DNA of 64,000 nucleotides from contig AP026550.1 of NCBI GenBank assembly GCA_026075535.2, positions 1,612,001 through 1,676,000 on the forward strand, in the 5' to 3' direction. The notes below the pieces were generated by a model. It did no database searches and had not been told where the DNA came from. It saw only the letters and a program-made list of their open reading frames with translations. This stretch comes from Tricholoma matsutake. Its lineage: Eukaryota > Basidiomycota > Agaricomycetes > Agaricales > Tricholomataceae. Positions 22,540 through 34,960 of the stretch are shown piece after piece. A program made the translations under genes and the position numbers. Position 1 is the first letter of the stretch. Every line of letters begins with the position of its first letter.

Positions 22540-22825
22540 AGAACGCGAGGATAGATGTATCGGCGTAGACGTGTCTGTTGTTCTTCCTGTTGTGCTCAAT
22601 AATACTAACCTACGGCGAGATGAGCAAGGCAGGCACTCGTACACCGAGACGCGTAAAGTCAAACGGGGAAGGGCATGCCGTCGGGTGCGGTCTCGGTGTA
22701 GGGACGCCAATGGGAGAAGGAACGTGATCTGCGAAACCACGGTTCCCGTTAAAGGTTAATATGAACGATATGGTGGGGAGGCGCGGTTCATATACGGTCT
22801 TTACGAATACCTGACCATCATACAT
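22540..22825 (-). pseudogene. C-terminal relic of a phosphoesterase (acid phosphatase / phospholipase C family)
   Basis: The minus strand reads VFVKTVYEPRL..., then ILTFNGNRGFADHVPSP, then FDFTRLGVRVPALLISP, which matches the conserved ILTYDExGGFxDHVPxP and FxFxRLGxRVPAxxISP blocks of the PF04185 phosphoesterase family. A third block in another frame (ADTSILAFLAN) fits the family's next motif after a possible short intron or frameshift. The expected Asp-Glu before the glycines reads Asn-Gly. Only about 90 residues of a 400-500-residue enzyme remain, and the stop of ELP6 lies just 56 bp upstream on the same strand, so this is a truncated remnant. Confidence 0.6.
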
Positions 22826-22881
22826 GCGGTCATGGAACCGATTTTACAATTTGTTGACGATCATTAGAGATCCAAGAACGA

Positions 22882-23782
22882 TCAAAGCACACCCTCGCTC
22901 GTACCACGTTCAAAGAAATTGACCCCTGAATCCGTCAATCGATACTGCAGGGCAGAACTACGAGGAATCAATTTGACTCCACTTGGAGGCGTGCCCAGCC
23001 CCGGATGCAGAGCAACCTTTGGAATCAAACAGATAATTGTTAAGAAAGCAAGGAATCAACAGGAAAGAAAAGCTTGCTTCTCCGCTGATTGACCCACTTC
23101 GCCCACTAGAAAGGGAACGTACGTCCATATGGTATGCGCACAATTGGAGAAGATGTCGGAATAGATCATCTGGTTCGCCAGGTGTGACATTGTGGTGACG
23201 AATGATTAGCGTCGCGTTGACCTTATCTCCGAAGACAAAGGATCAATCACTGAAACGAATACTTTGCCGTGAAAACATACTCGGAGGCACAGTGCACGAA
23301 GCGCTCGAGTAAACCGAGCGATGTCAAAGGAGGAGAAGCCGATCCATTGGAGAGATGTGATGTCGTCCAGAATAATTAATGTAGATGTTGAATCAGACCC
23401 GATCTTCGCTACGACATGATCGAACAAAGGACGAAGGGTAGGTTTGGCTGGATCATCCGACGGCTCTGGAAGTTGGACGTGTGACAAGACATCTACGAAA
23501 TCAAGCGAACCCGAACTTAAATGCTGATCCAGATTTACGTTCTGCACATCAGTGAATATGATATTATAGGTGTGAAGATTCCACGGGTATACGCACGGAT
23601 TTCGCAGCTATAGCTTTCCATCTCGCAATTCCTTCCGAAACCGACAAAATAACGCTCTTCGAGTTTTTCGAACTTTTGATGTGCGAAATTAAGCTCCTAT
23701 GCAAAAGGAAATCTGCCGGTGATAGTAGCTCGTCTGTAATAAGGATGAGGATCCCCTCAGGCAAGTCGAACGGCGATAGCAT
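22882..23782 (-). CDS. ELP6: Elongator complex subunit Elp6-like
   Basis: Probable RecA-fold, catalytically inactive ATPase-like subunit of the Elp456 ring of Elongator, which acts in wobble-uridine tRNA modification. Exon 1 is MLSPFDLPEGILILITDELLS with FLLHRSLISHIKSS; after an intron (starting GTGCGT near 23602) follow NVNLDQHLSSGSLDFVDVLS and SDSTSTLIILDDITSLQWIG; the third part has ATLIIRHHN and the conserved YHMDVRSLSSGRSGSISGE; the last exon has ALHPG and LQYRLTDSGVNFFERGTSEGVL before the stop. The RSLSSGRSG motif is what I rely on most. Three or four introns are required. The region between the RSLSSGRSG exon and the last exon (about 23010-23080) is intronic. Residual uncertainty concerns exon edges. 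Confidence 0.8.
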
Positions 23783-24111
23783 CTTCTGTTCAAAGTTGGG
23801 TTAGTAAGCGGCGCTGCGGTGGTTGACGAATGTTTTCTGCTTTCCAGTCTGCGAATGGCCTAGCAATAATCCATGCCAACTTCACACCAAAGAGCACGGT
23901 ACCAGTCTCCCTTAGACAGGCTATAAACTTGGTAGGCCGACTGATGCTGGAAAGGAACGTAGTACAGCATCCATATGCGTCTTCAACGGGTTGAAGTCCT
24001 GTCACAATGCCTAAGGAGCCATTCAATTGCGGAGCCGACCATTACAACATGGAAATAATATAAGTTCTCATCGCAAAATTGCCAATTGACAATTGGCCAT
24101 TCTTCCTTTCA
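23783..24111. promoter_or_regulatory. Divergent intergenic region between ELP6 and the reductase gene
   Basis: 329 bp between the two opposed start codons. A CAATTGACAATTGGCCAT segment (about 24083-24100) contains two CAATTG motifs and a CCAAT box on the minus strand. Confidence 0.4.
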
Positions 24112-25625
24112 ATGCCCACCATTACACCCGGTGATAAAGTTCTCGTATCTGGCGCAAACGGTTTCATCGCCAGTTGGGTTGTCGGTACACTTCTCGAGCA
24201 AGGTTATGCCGTTCGCGGGACGGTGCGATCACTTGGAAAAGGACGCCATCTCACAGAGTTGTTCCAGAACTATGGGAACAGATTCCAACTCGCTGTCGTT
24301 GAAAACATTATGATGGTTCGTGCTGTTGGCCGCTGTGGATTTTTCTTATGGGATGACATCTTGGCCTGTCTTTCAGGAAGGTGCTTTTGATGAAGCTGTG
24401 AAAGGTGTCGATGCCATTGTCCATACTGCATCGCCTTGTTACACAAATGCCGATGATCCACAAGGTATGCAAGTGCAACTTCTACCTCGAGCGTGTCTAT
24501 TGCTCACATATATTGCACAGAGCTGATTAAACCAGCCTTGAGGGGCACCCTCAGTATTTTGCAGAGTGCACTGAAGCACGGGTACGTCTCAGAAATTACT
24601 GGCATTCATTCATTTGCTCATCATCCACCGTAGATCCACCATTAAGCGTGTCGTCGTGACTTCGTCCACTGCCACCATCCTGGAAACCCTTCCCAGCCCT
24701 CGAGTGTTGTCAAAACTCGATTGGAACAACCAGGCACTCAAGGAGGTTGAGGAGAAAGGTAGGGATGCCGGTCCTGCCATGAAATACCGCGCTTCCAAGA
24801 CGCTCGCGGAGAAAGGTGAGGAGCACATTCGAGTTCAGTAACACGATATTCAACTGATTATACGATAGCTGCATGGGATTTCCTCGAAAAAAACAAAAAT
24901 AAGATCAGTTGGGATTTGACTGTTATCATACCTCCTTACGTACGTTTTCTGCTGCGCTGGAGCATTTCTGATAACATTTCCGCAGGTATTCGGGGTACGC
25001 ATTGATATCCACTTTTTTTTTCTAATCTCAACGACACTCATCGGGTTGCCTCTCCTCCATAGCCAGCGATCCACGAAGTCTCCACGGTTAACGGACTCAA
25101 CGAATCTCTTCTCCAGTGGCACAACAATGTCCTCGTTGACGGCAAAACCGACACTGAACTTAAGCAAGCTTCTTCCTGGGTCGATGTGCGAGACCTCACC
25201 GAGGCGCATGTCCGTGCTCTTAAGGAGGAGAAGGCGGGCGGCGAGAGGATTATTGTCTCTGCTGGTAAGTTTCTATATCGAACACCAAAATCATTACGTT
25301 GTATTTTGTCCGTGCATTCGCAGGTCCCTTCGTTTGGCAACATTGGGGTAAGCAGTTAAACTGTCGAACGTCATTTAGTTGTTGATGCCTGTCTCGTTAA
25401 TATATAGTCAATGTAGCCAGATGTATCAACCCATCGATCCCGCCGGGACATTCTGAAGTGGTACCCAAGTCCGACTCGGATTATATGATACGATACGACA
25501 CGGCGAAGGCGGCGAGGATCCTGAAGATCGCACCGAAGGGTACAGGGGGTGAGATCACGTATTACAAAAGCATGGAGGAGACTGCGAGGGACATCTTGGC
25601 TGATTTTTCGAGGAGGGGATGGTGA
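24112..25625 (+). CDS. NAD(P)-dependent epimerase/reductase, dihydroflavonol-4-reductase/Gre2-like
   Basis: Extended short-chain dehydrogenase/reductase, probably cytosolic, reducing a small carbonyl compound; the physiological substrate cannot be told. The N-terminus has the Rossmann motif VLVSGANGFIASWVV and RGTVRS, then VDAIVHTASP, the catalytic serine region VVVTSSTATI, and the Tyr-x-x-x-Lys pair in KYRASKTLAEKAAWDF. Later blocks are WDLTVIIPPYVFGP, WVDVRDLTEAHVRAL and GERIIVSAGPFVWQHW. About seven introns, for example near 24313-24376, 24463-24521 and 24836-24866. The start at 24112 opens the Rossmann strand with eight preceding residues. Closest named relatives are fungal methylglyoxal reductase (Gre2-like) enzymes. 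Confidence 0.88.
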
Positions 25626-26886
25626 ATCTTTATCCTGGACTTCTGGAGGTTCGTATTCATTGCAGTAGTTATAATTAGGGTATAGTTGTTTCCCATAATT
25701 CGCAATATTTGACACGTTGCAAGGGGATTTATTCCGACGTGAACGAGTCAGTTGGTCTCGTTCATCCTACATAGATGAAGTGCTCACACAAGGGTGTCAT
25801 CTCATGTATCTTCTTCGTGATCTCGTCCGTCTCTCGTCACTTAGGTTATCCTCCGCCTTTGGTTCTCCATCGCTTCCTAAGGTTGGTTCAACTTCAGCCT
25901 TGGGATCTTCAATGATATCGACTTGCTCGTTCACTAGACCATCCAAGTATGAATACTCTGAGGTAGCTGCAACGAGGTGATGCGTTCAAGGCATCCTTTG
26001 CCTTACCCTCCTTATATACCTGCTTTGTCTTCTTCATCCCAGAGATCGCAAGCCTGCATCAAGACGTCGACTCTTCTCCTTCTCCTGAGTTGGGTTTGAG
26101 CCGTCTCATTCCCTACAGGCGATCCCTTGGCTACCTTTCGCACCCTAATTCTGCATTACGCTCTGATGACCAGCTCTCGATCTCTGTCAAGGACCCTCGC
26201 ATGCAGGCATTACTGAAGGCGACGGGGTTATAAATTATAATTGTTCGCTGATGTCCGGCGTCTCCACTATCCACTACACTAAGGGTCGTCTATATTTATG
26301 GTTCTTGCTGCGAAGATGGACTTCGGGAGGTCGTGGTCCTTCGTCCTGTTGTCAGTGTTCTTGATATTGATGGAGATTGCGATGTTCGACTCGGATTATC
26401 GTATCACATCGCTTAAGAGGTATCTTAGTCATATCGAATCGGATTTCGAAGGTCTACATCATGCAAACCGTGTCGTTTTGGGGAAAGAAACCACGTCGAA
26501 AGGGTACTCCACTTGCCACTTGCCATAGAGAGTAGCTATGTACATTCTATGCAACTCATCGACAGTAACACAGAGATTTGAGCAGAACAACCACAGCAAA
26601 GTCCAAGCCATAATATACATACGATGTTCTTGATGAGCCCCGAATGCAATTTCACAGTTGCACATTATAAAGATTCGCAAAGCGGTGTGATTCTGGTCTA
26701 TATTGTAAGTAGAAACACACAGGCACGATAACAACACCCAACTATGCAGGACATATGAGGCGCAGGACAGCAGACAGCAGGCATTGGGCGATTTCGAGCG
26801 GACAGTCCCATGTAACATGCAAACGGAGAACATACGTCAGTAGTACCAACGCTCCGTTTCAAGTTCTCGAGCTTGCCGGTGGGCAA
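25626..26886. other. Intergenic region with an unassigned plus-strand coding-like stretch
   Basis: Mostly non-coding 3' flanks. The plus strand stays open from about 25967 to a TAA at 26231-26233 and reads FFIPEIASLHQDVDSSPSP and SRLIPYRRSLGYLSHPNS; the preceding stretch (25717-25980) in another frame may continue it, through an intron or a frameshift near 25975. I recognise no family, so this may be a decayed or spurious gene. Confidence 0.3.
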
Positions 26887-29883
26887 TTACGTATCATGTT
26901 CGGTAGTTGCAGCCGCAGTCGACGCAGACGTCGACTGACCCTTAACTGCAACCCATTTCTCCTCCTTCGCCTCATCCTTGGAATCTGCCTGCTTGTCAGT
27001 GGCCTCATCCTCAGACGTTAGACTTTCTTCAATGTCACCATCGACGCCAGTGCTGCTTTCGGCTTCCGAGCCCGAGGACGAAGAATCCGTCGACGACGAT
27101 GCCACAACAGATGCTGGTGAAGAATTTTCAGGAGACACGGTGGAGCTTGCGCAGGAGGATTCACTCTTCTCGCGCTGTGCTTTCTTGGCCTTAAGACGTG
27201 CCTCTTTCCTCTCGAGTTTCTGGAAGGTGTTATGAGCGTTGGTCAAATTATACACGCGAGCTAACTCACCTCCTTAGCTTCCTTCTCTTCTTTCTTTAGA
27301 TGCGAAAGGAAATCGGATTAGCGTGTATGAGATGAATGGATAGATGGATATGTACCTCCTTGGCCTCCTTCTCTTCTTTCTAAATTCCAACCACAATCAG
27401 CTTGATCATTGTAATATGGACATAGATCTCTTACCTCTTTTTTCTCCTTTTCTTCGGTTTCCTTTTTCTCCTTGGCCTCACGCTATATTCGCCAAATTCA
27501 TGTAAGCTATCAATAAAACAATGTCCTGCAAGATAAAAAGAGACCTCGGCTTTTTCCTTCTTCAATTTCTCACGGGTTTCACGCTCTTGAATTATCCACT
27601 CATGGACCTCATCGACGCATTCACGCGGGCGGGTCTTGTTCTTGAGCAAATAACCTTGAAGCCCTGCAACCTGAAAGAACTTCATCAGTGATAGTCGTGA
27701 GGGGTGTTGTCGTCAACCCACACTTAATTCATCTTCTGGAATTGCAGCAGCGAAGCGTTTCGCAAGCTCAGAAATCTCATCTTCACTCAAAAGAGGGATG
27801 GCGTGTGTTGACGCTTTGCGCTTCGACCCAGGTAAATTCTTCTGAGATGCATCTTGAGGAACCGCATTTTCAAGAGCGGTAGACGGCTTGTAAGGGAAAA
27901 AACACTTGAAGATTCCCTCTGCCTGCCACTTGGTTGCATGCGTAAAATTCACCCAGACATCCATGCGACCTGGTCGGCTGAGAGCAGGGTCCAGTCGCTC
28001 AATATGATTCGTTGTCGCAAACAGAAGGCTGTGCGAAAATCGAGTCAGCAACACTCTTCACCCGAACAACCGTGGGTGTCGTAAACTCACCGGCCTTCCG
28101 CAGCGGCCACTCCGTCGAGGCTATTCAGAAGCCCACTCAAACTCAATGTAGATCCGTCAGTATTATTCTCAGTTGTGCTAGTTGTAGACGATGTGGAAGC
28201 AGTGGGCGCTCCCGTGGAGTTCGCATCACGGCTGACGGAGCGCGTAAACGCAGCGTCTAAATCTTCCAAAAGCAGTATACATCTGTGAGAAGATATTGAG
28301 CAACATTTTAGCCGAAAGCCATTTCGCAGACATACCTCGAAGGTACATGACCCATTAACGTTGTCAAAGTGTTATCACTCATTCTAGGTATTAAAAAAAA
28401 TCAGCGAGCACACGTGGCGAGGAGGAGCACCCCGTACCCTTTTGAAGATAGTGACACCACATAGATGTCCAGACCCAATTCCCCAGCCAACGAATGAATG
28501 AGCGAAGTCTTGCCACTATACCAAAAGCGACTTAAATTAACCGCTAAAGCCCGAGAAACAAATTGGGAACTAACCTTCCAGGCACACCGTGCAAAAGATA
28601 TCCTCTACGGAACGGGATACCTGCGCGGATGACGTACAAACGTTCAACGAATTGATAAGGCATTCATAATCAAAATGCTAACCACGCTCGGCATACCTGT
28701 CAAAACCGGTAAGCACTCAGTCTAACTCCGAACAACTGGGGATGCATACCATTCCTCTGACTGGAGAAAATCTTTACAGTCAGCGAGAAGCATATCTTTA
28801 ACACCCGGTTGAAGGACTATGGAGCTCATGGGCCTTTTCTGCCTGGCGCCGTTCCATCGCCAACAGCTGTACGTTCTGCGGGATAAGATCAGCCTCATGA
28901 GAACGATTTGCACAAGACGGATCTTACGTGTCACCCAAAAATATATGGACGCGATGTTCCGCGTCTTTCTCATAATCCCGCTTGGCTTCTAACACAAGCT
29001 TCTTCAAAATATCGTTGCTACGAGCAACAACACTGAAGGATCATTTCAGTGTACAGGAAATCCCGGCCGATAGATAAGACACTATACCTAATCTTTAATG
29101 AAAACCCATGGCCGTAATCTGGGTAACGTTTCATTCGCGTTATCTGCCGAAAGGATTAGCATACAATTCTGCGTCGTTTAACCCCGTGTACGCACCCTCA
29201 ACCAGTGGCCACGGTAATAGATAGTATGGGTAGTATCTGTAAGTAGAGTTCGACTCTGCATGGAGCTAGACGACAAGGCACTTACCCAAACTGGGCATGA
29301 ATGCCACCTTCCGCTTTCGCCGCCCATGGACTAAAGTTTCGTCTCCGTCTTCGTCATCTTCCAAATCACCTGTAGTTGATTGGGTAAGACTACCACGGCC
29401 AGCCGAGCGTGTTGTGATCTCGAATTCCCTGCTACGACCCCATGCGGGTTGCTAGACGGGACACGGAAGTGAGCATGGCCACGTAGAGCATGTGGATACC
29501 GCATACCTTGGATAACCAATGCATCAACCTGCGAACTGTATGAGCCAAAATTGGGTGTAACAGGACTCTGGGAAACTTACCAATCATACGGGTAATCATC
29601 TTCACTAAAATGGGCAGTGAGAAAGAAGGCTGAAGATCCCCATTTGAGGACGTGCTGTAACAATAAGGGCGATGCTCTCACAGTCGACGAAGCCGTTCCA
29701 AGCCGACATAGATGCACGACGAGCTGTCTCCACAGTTCCACCAATAACTACCAGTCTCTGAAAAGTGCGACGGTCGGGTCAAAACATGCGGCAATAAGCA
29801 GAGGAATTAAAACTTGCGAGAGTATCTTGCAGAGCCCCGGTGTTCATCGCAAGGGGCGACAGTATAGTCTTGAGCGCGTCCAT
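26887..29883 (-). CDS. BCS1: Bcs1-like mitochondrial AAA ATPase with long charged C-terminal tail
   Basis: AAA ATPase related to Bcs1, the inner-membrane translocase for the Rieske protein. The N-terminus is [20 protein letters not shown], then [18 protein letters not shown], and the BCS1_N block [18 protein letters not shown]. The AAA module has Walker [15 protein letters not shown] (split by an intron), [14 protein letters not shown], Walker [13 protein letters not shown], then [37 protein letters not shown]. The C-terminus is a KE-rich predicted coiled coil and a Ser/Asp/Glu-rich tail, much longer than in yeast Bcs1; such extended paralogues are common in agaricomycetes, so the substrate may not be the Rieske protein. 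About fourteen introns. The first (29758-29817) starts GCAAGT rather than GT and is needed to keep frame. Confidence 0.88.
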
Positions 29884-32556
29884 AACACAATGAACGGACA
29901 CGGGCTAAGAGATAGTAAAAGGAAAGAAGGCGACAGGAAAAGTTACAACGGAGCGGTCTTAAAAGGAATTTATGTGCCTCGTGTAAGCTACAGAAGGCAG
30001 GGTAGCGCCTACAAAAGGAACGAGGGGAACGATTCCGCGGCACCTAATATTATATTCCCCATGAAATTCAGATGCGATGGTTACCACATTGTCACCGGCT
30101 GCGTAATTCAATTGATACTCGTTGACAAGTCCTGGAACAAGCAGCTCCACGCTCTATGATTATAATGTGCAGACGCTCATGTATGCAGTACGGACCCCAG
30201 CTGTTCCTCAATGAGACCCCGCTATTCGTCCCGGCTTTACGTTTTCGCGCACGAGTTAGCTTGAACCTGACGAAAGTGGCGTTGGGCATTCTGAATCTGA
30301 TCAAAATTTGATGATTGAATGGAGCAGCTTGGCCTGACTCGTATCCTGAGCAGCAGGAGTCATAGGGAAGTCGATAAGCGCTAGCGGTGTATGAAAATTT
30401 GCAAGTCGTGATATGATACACCAGAGCTGTTAAATGTCAAAACTTGCTGGAGTTGCGCGCATGGAATCCCACATCAATACAAAATTACATATTTTGATAA
30501 GCTGGACAGGAGTATGTATACGAAATTGCCTCATGTCCGGAGCACATACTTGGCAACTTTCCCAACCCTGGTTCTGCGGGGGAAAGGACAGTTATCCATT
30601 TGTGCTCACCCGTAATCTGTATCCACGTGTGTCTTACTGAATCTTATCCCATTCAGATCCGATATACTTAGGAGTCAGTCTACAATGAAGTCTTCTAAGA
30701 GGATGGTTCAACAGACGTGTAAAGCTCGCCGTTTACATTCAAGAAACTTTCCTCCTATAACTTATTGGCTGAAGCCGCTGGCCATGTTCTAATTCAGGTG
30801 TAATTTATTAACCCTATTACGCACACTCTTGCCCGCTACTTTCTCCGGACCGGATGCACCGTAGTTGCAGAAAGCTGAACGAGGACAGTCGCGTTTATGT
30901 ACTACTCACTATTCGGACGACGCACGTTCTAGAGGTAGCAACAATAGATGTCCCTTCCTGGGTCATTAATATTGACAGCACAATGTTTGCTCTGTGCGGC
31001 GATTCAAGGCGAAAGTTTCGACTGTTAGTGTATCGACAGTCCGGCGCCAATCTCTGGATCGTTGCGCCGGCCACATGTACAGTCACGTCAAAACTTTTGT
31101 TTTCGGATCCGGGCTGCGGATGGCGAACCACCGTATACACAGCTATCTACAGCTATTCATAAGACGCCTCAAAGAGCGAACTCAGCGAACATATATTCAT
31201 TGTGGACACTGAGAGAGAAACAGACCCTCAAAATCTGTTGCGTTGTCTCATACTATGAACAGGAGCTCTTACCTCTTACATATTCTCTAATACAGCCCCG
31301 AAAAGTTATGTCATAAAACATTCTTCCCTTTCGAAAATTTCGTTCTAAAAACTGCCGAGCCCATTATTGACGCGCCGAGTCAAGGTTTGGTTTCCAGAGC
31401 ACTGTGAGCCTACCACACTCTAAACTTGCGTGCTGAGCTGTGCTGAGCGCTGATCGATGATCGACGGAACGTTTTGGGTCTATGTAGCGATCTTCGGCGC
31501 TTATAGTCGAACTGGATCGGATCCCAGCAGACCCCGGAACGGAGATTCTCGTAGTAATGACTCTGACAATATTCAAGTCAAGGTCCAGCGCGGTCCAGAC
31601 GGTGTAGGAGGGCATGGGACATACTTAAGAGGACATTAGCCACAAGCGTCTCGATGCCTGATAGTACTTAAGATGCCTTCGGACCTTTGTTCATCCAGAA
31701 ATATACTGTACGTAAGGATGGGGAATTGTTAGGAGTGTATCCCGATCTATGCGCTAATTATCTCAGCCGCAGGATCGAATATACTAACATTGTATGCTTC
31801 TCCTTCCACGAGATAAAAATTTAAACGACGCATAGACTTCTCGGAAAAGGAGCGGAAGGCCCTATAAAGCGGACATTTGCGCAAAAGATGTATTAGATTC
31901 GGTTGGACTCGTTGGGCCAGGGTCATGAACAAAGGGTACCCGTAACTCGGGCCAGCCGATAGGCCTGTCTCTACTTACATTCAATATCAGAAGCAAGTGT
32001 GGATCCGAATTCAATCCGAATTCGAAAGCTGTGAAAATGTGTGGTGACTTGAACTGAATCCAATCGTTCTCAGAGTGCCCAAGAACAGACAGGGGGAGTG
32101 AACTCAGTTTAAATGGTCCCGTTCAAGATTGGGCTACAACTTAGAACGACTATCTTCACTCATGCTAAGTACAAGCCGGGCTTGCAAGGCTAGTTGTAAC
32201 TATCACATGCAGATGGACGGCACTCGCCGTGATCATTGATCTAGGCCATGAGACTGGAATAAGTAATTTGGGTCTCAAATTATCACCAATTCATTTCCCC
32301 AACATTTCACACCCTCACCCTCTACTCTGGTTATCAATAAACTAGTGTATGTGGCAGAACTGGCAGAATGGCAATTGTCAGAATCTGGCAGAACTCCTGT
32401 GCCTCAAATTTTTGTTCTACACTATTGGCAGTACTATGCAGCTATACCAGGACCCTGGATGATGCATACTGAGGCTGGGTCTGAAAAAAGTCCAATTTTT
32501 GGGGTTTTTGTCTGGATTCAAGGGGTACTCATCACTAGAATTTGTAAGGGTATGTT
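29884..32556. other. 2.7-kb gene-free region
   Basis: No conserved coding sequence, repeat or RNA gene recognised on either strand. Open frames are short, unrelated to each other and lack family motifs. It separates the housekeeping block from the nested transposon cluster. Confidence 0.5.
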
Positions 32557-32591
32557 CAAGGGGGTTGCAGGATTAAAACTCTACATATCGG
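32557..32591 (+). repeat. Left terminal inverted repeat of the candidate transposon
   Basis: Starts CAAGGGGGTTGCAGGATT and ends at ACATATCGG. It pairs, with about 75 percent identity over roughly 38 bp and mostly transition differences, with the reverse complement of 48292-48327. Confidence 0.55.
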
Positions 32592-32795
32592 GTTGAAAAT
32601 TTTTTTAAGGACCTCGGGGAGGGAACTAACTAACAGTGGTGGGAAACAATTCCCAAATAAGGAAATTATATTTTGCCGTAATGTTGCCGCTGCCGTCGAT
32701 GTCTCTGATTGCTCCCACTTGCCTCACATGCCTCACAAGCCCAGCCGCTAATGCGGTACGCCAGTTCAACACATTGGAGGTGGTACTTTAGCATT

Positions 32796-34960
32796 TCAGT
32801 GGTATGTTTGTTCTCGAGGGACATTGCAACTCACCCATCTGGTCTCACATCCTGCAGATTCACATCTGGTGATGCCCTTGCCTGTTGAGATCTCTTCATC
32901 GGTCACAGCTTCACCACATGTGCATACCTCCAAGATCGCATGTAAGTCTCTCACTTTCCACTTCCTGCCTATATGTGTGATGGGACCGTCAAGTGTAAAT
33001 GGGTGGTTGTCTGTCCCTTTGTTGGTTGGTGCTAATATTGGCAGATTGTCAACTGGAACCTTGGGAGAAGCAGGAGTGGGTTCAATGAATGGGCTTTGGG
33101 GTGGTAGTGCTGGGGACCATGGCTCAGGTGAGTGCTGAATATGTTGGCTTGTGTTCCACTCGTCACTGAGCCTCTGTTCTGAGGGTTCATCTCCAGCCTG
33201 ATGTTCTGAATCAGTCTTGTCATCTCCTGGAGAATCACTTCCCCCCCATTCCAGATCAAGTGGATCTTCGAGGCCATCATCGTCATCGCTCAACTTGCCA
33301 TCTTTAGTGACATCCCTGGCCTCCCATGAGTGTTTAGCGGCAAAATTGATCAAAAACACTAACTGTAAGGTGAGGCATGAACTATGCACTTCTGAAATGA
33401 TTAGCAACACTGATTTTCTTTTTTTAGACTGGCGCGCCTTCTTCCTTTTGTGATGATCATCCCAGATCTCCTTTAGCAATCATTTTTCAGTGAACAAGAT
33501 TTTCCATATTTCCTCATGCAGAGTTAAGGAGATGGTGGGGTGTTTTGCTTGCATGTGGTATGGCAAGTTGTATTGCCATACGCAAGGTTTGGCTGCAGGA
33601 CATATGGGACACTGGAGCAGAACATTGGAGGATGGACTTGATGCTGTCGAGATGCTCACAGTTGCATATGAGAAGTTTACCTTTTTTATGCATGTAGACT
33701 TTGCAAAATCCACTTGATCACTCACACCAGCACCTTTCCCCTACTTGAGGTAAAATTTGCAGACATCCATGGGCCAGAGGCACAGTCCACAAGGCTCATC
33801 ACTTTGTTTGATGTGAGGGTCAAAGAGGATGTGTGCAGCCATGTGCTTGAGGACCCTGGGAGCTTGTTTTGGAAGAGCAATTGGAGGACTGCAGTTCATA
33901 CATTCATTCCCAATAGCTGGATTGTGGGTGGCATGTTCATTTTCACAGAGAAAACATGCTTTTCCTGTGAAATACATGAGACAAGAATGGTAGTAGATTG
34001 TGTAGATCACATTACCTGACTTCTCAGGGTAGGGAAACCTGTCTGATGATCTGATCTCCAGTAGTAGATGTCCATGTCCAGATTTGAGTCGCTTGAGAAT
34101 TGTTGCCCTGATAGCTATCAGGACACTACTTTCAAAGAGGTAGAATGGGTTTCCAGGCTCTTGTGTGGAAAGGTTTGGGTTGATCAGTTGGATAAGATGT
34201 CCAGACACTTAATGCAAGGAGCCCCATTTGCAAGACCACTGCCAATCGTGTTTGAGATCGGGGTCATCCTCAACATTTGTTGGAACAATATATAGCATCT
34301 GAAAAGACATGAATACTGTTGGCTCAGTAAGGTACTTGACAGCTATGTGGTCAGTATGCTGGTTGTCAAATGTAATGTCATTGACTTTACTGATGCACAA
34401 GAACACACACCCATTGCATCATACCAATGATGCAATTCCATCTGGACTTGGTTGTCGCCCGATGTTGGGTCACATTCAAGAATAGTGTGAATATTGGGTG
34501 ACTTGATGGAATAGCGTTGAATATTTGCCATGCGCTTCAACCGATCTGTTGATCCTGTCTTCTTGTATTGTTCAAATGCATGGTTTAGGTACTGGGCTTT
34601 GTAGACCTCTGTCCCACAAAGCTCAAAACATGGGTTGTATTTTCCATGGGGCATTTCTTCAGCAATGGCATCTTCCACATCTGGAGCAGGGGAGAGACCA
34701 GCCACTGGATATGTATCTGCTTCAATGCCTTCTAATGTATCATCATAATTGTCTGCATCATGAGGGTCCTTGATGAGATTCTTGCCAAGAGGGGAAAACA
34801 TGTTGAACAAATGCTCTGTTGTGGTGCGTAAGATACCTGTGAGGAAAGGAAAATCACAGGCAGCCAATCTTCCAGCAGGTTTGAAGGACAACCAGACACC
34901 TTCACATGATGCAGGATTTATGTGATCGACGTGTTTGTGGACAGTAGAACCATCTTGCAA
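32796..34960 (-). pseudogene. C-terminal part of the candidate transposase: C2H2 and PHD-like fingers
   Basis: Continues the core segment after HVDHINPASCEG. Near 33480-33725 the minus strand encodes a C2H2-like finger (CPICPAAKPCVWQYNLPYHM with a distal His, then a LHEEIWKILF helix). Further on (33479 to 32796) come a basic stretch, an acidic linker, a Pro-rich region and a cysteine-rich module (LEVCTCGEAVTDEEISTGKG, CESAGCETRW) that resembles a PHD-like treble clef. I know the same finger pair from C-termini of agaricomycete repetitive proteins. The segment is cut by stops and frame changes (for example near 33479 and 34208-34343), some of which may be introns. Probably a DNA- or chromatin-binding tail. 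Confidence 0.55.

Noticed and set aside
25967..26233. Confident protein-coding gene at the 3' side of the reductase
   Set aside because: The open stretch reads sensibly but has no recognised family, no secure start and an unresolved frame change, so it is only noted in the intergenic entry.
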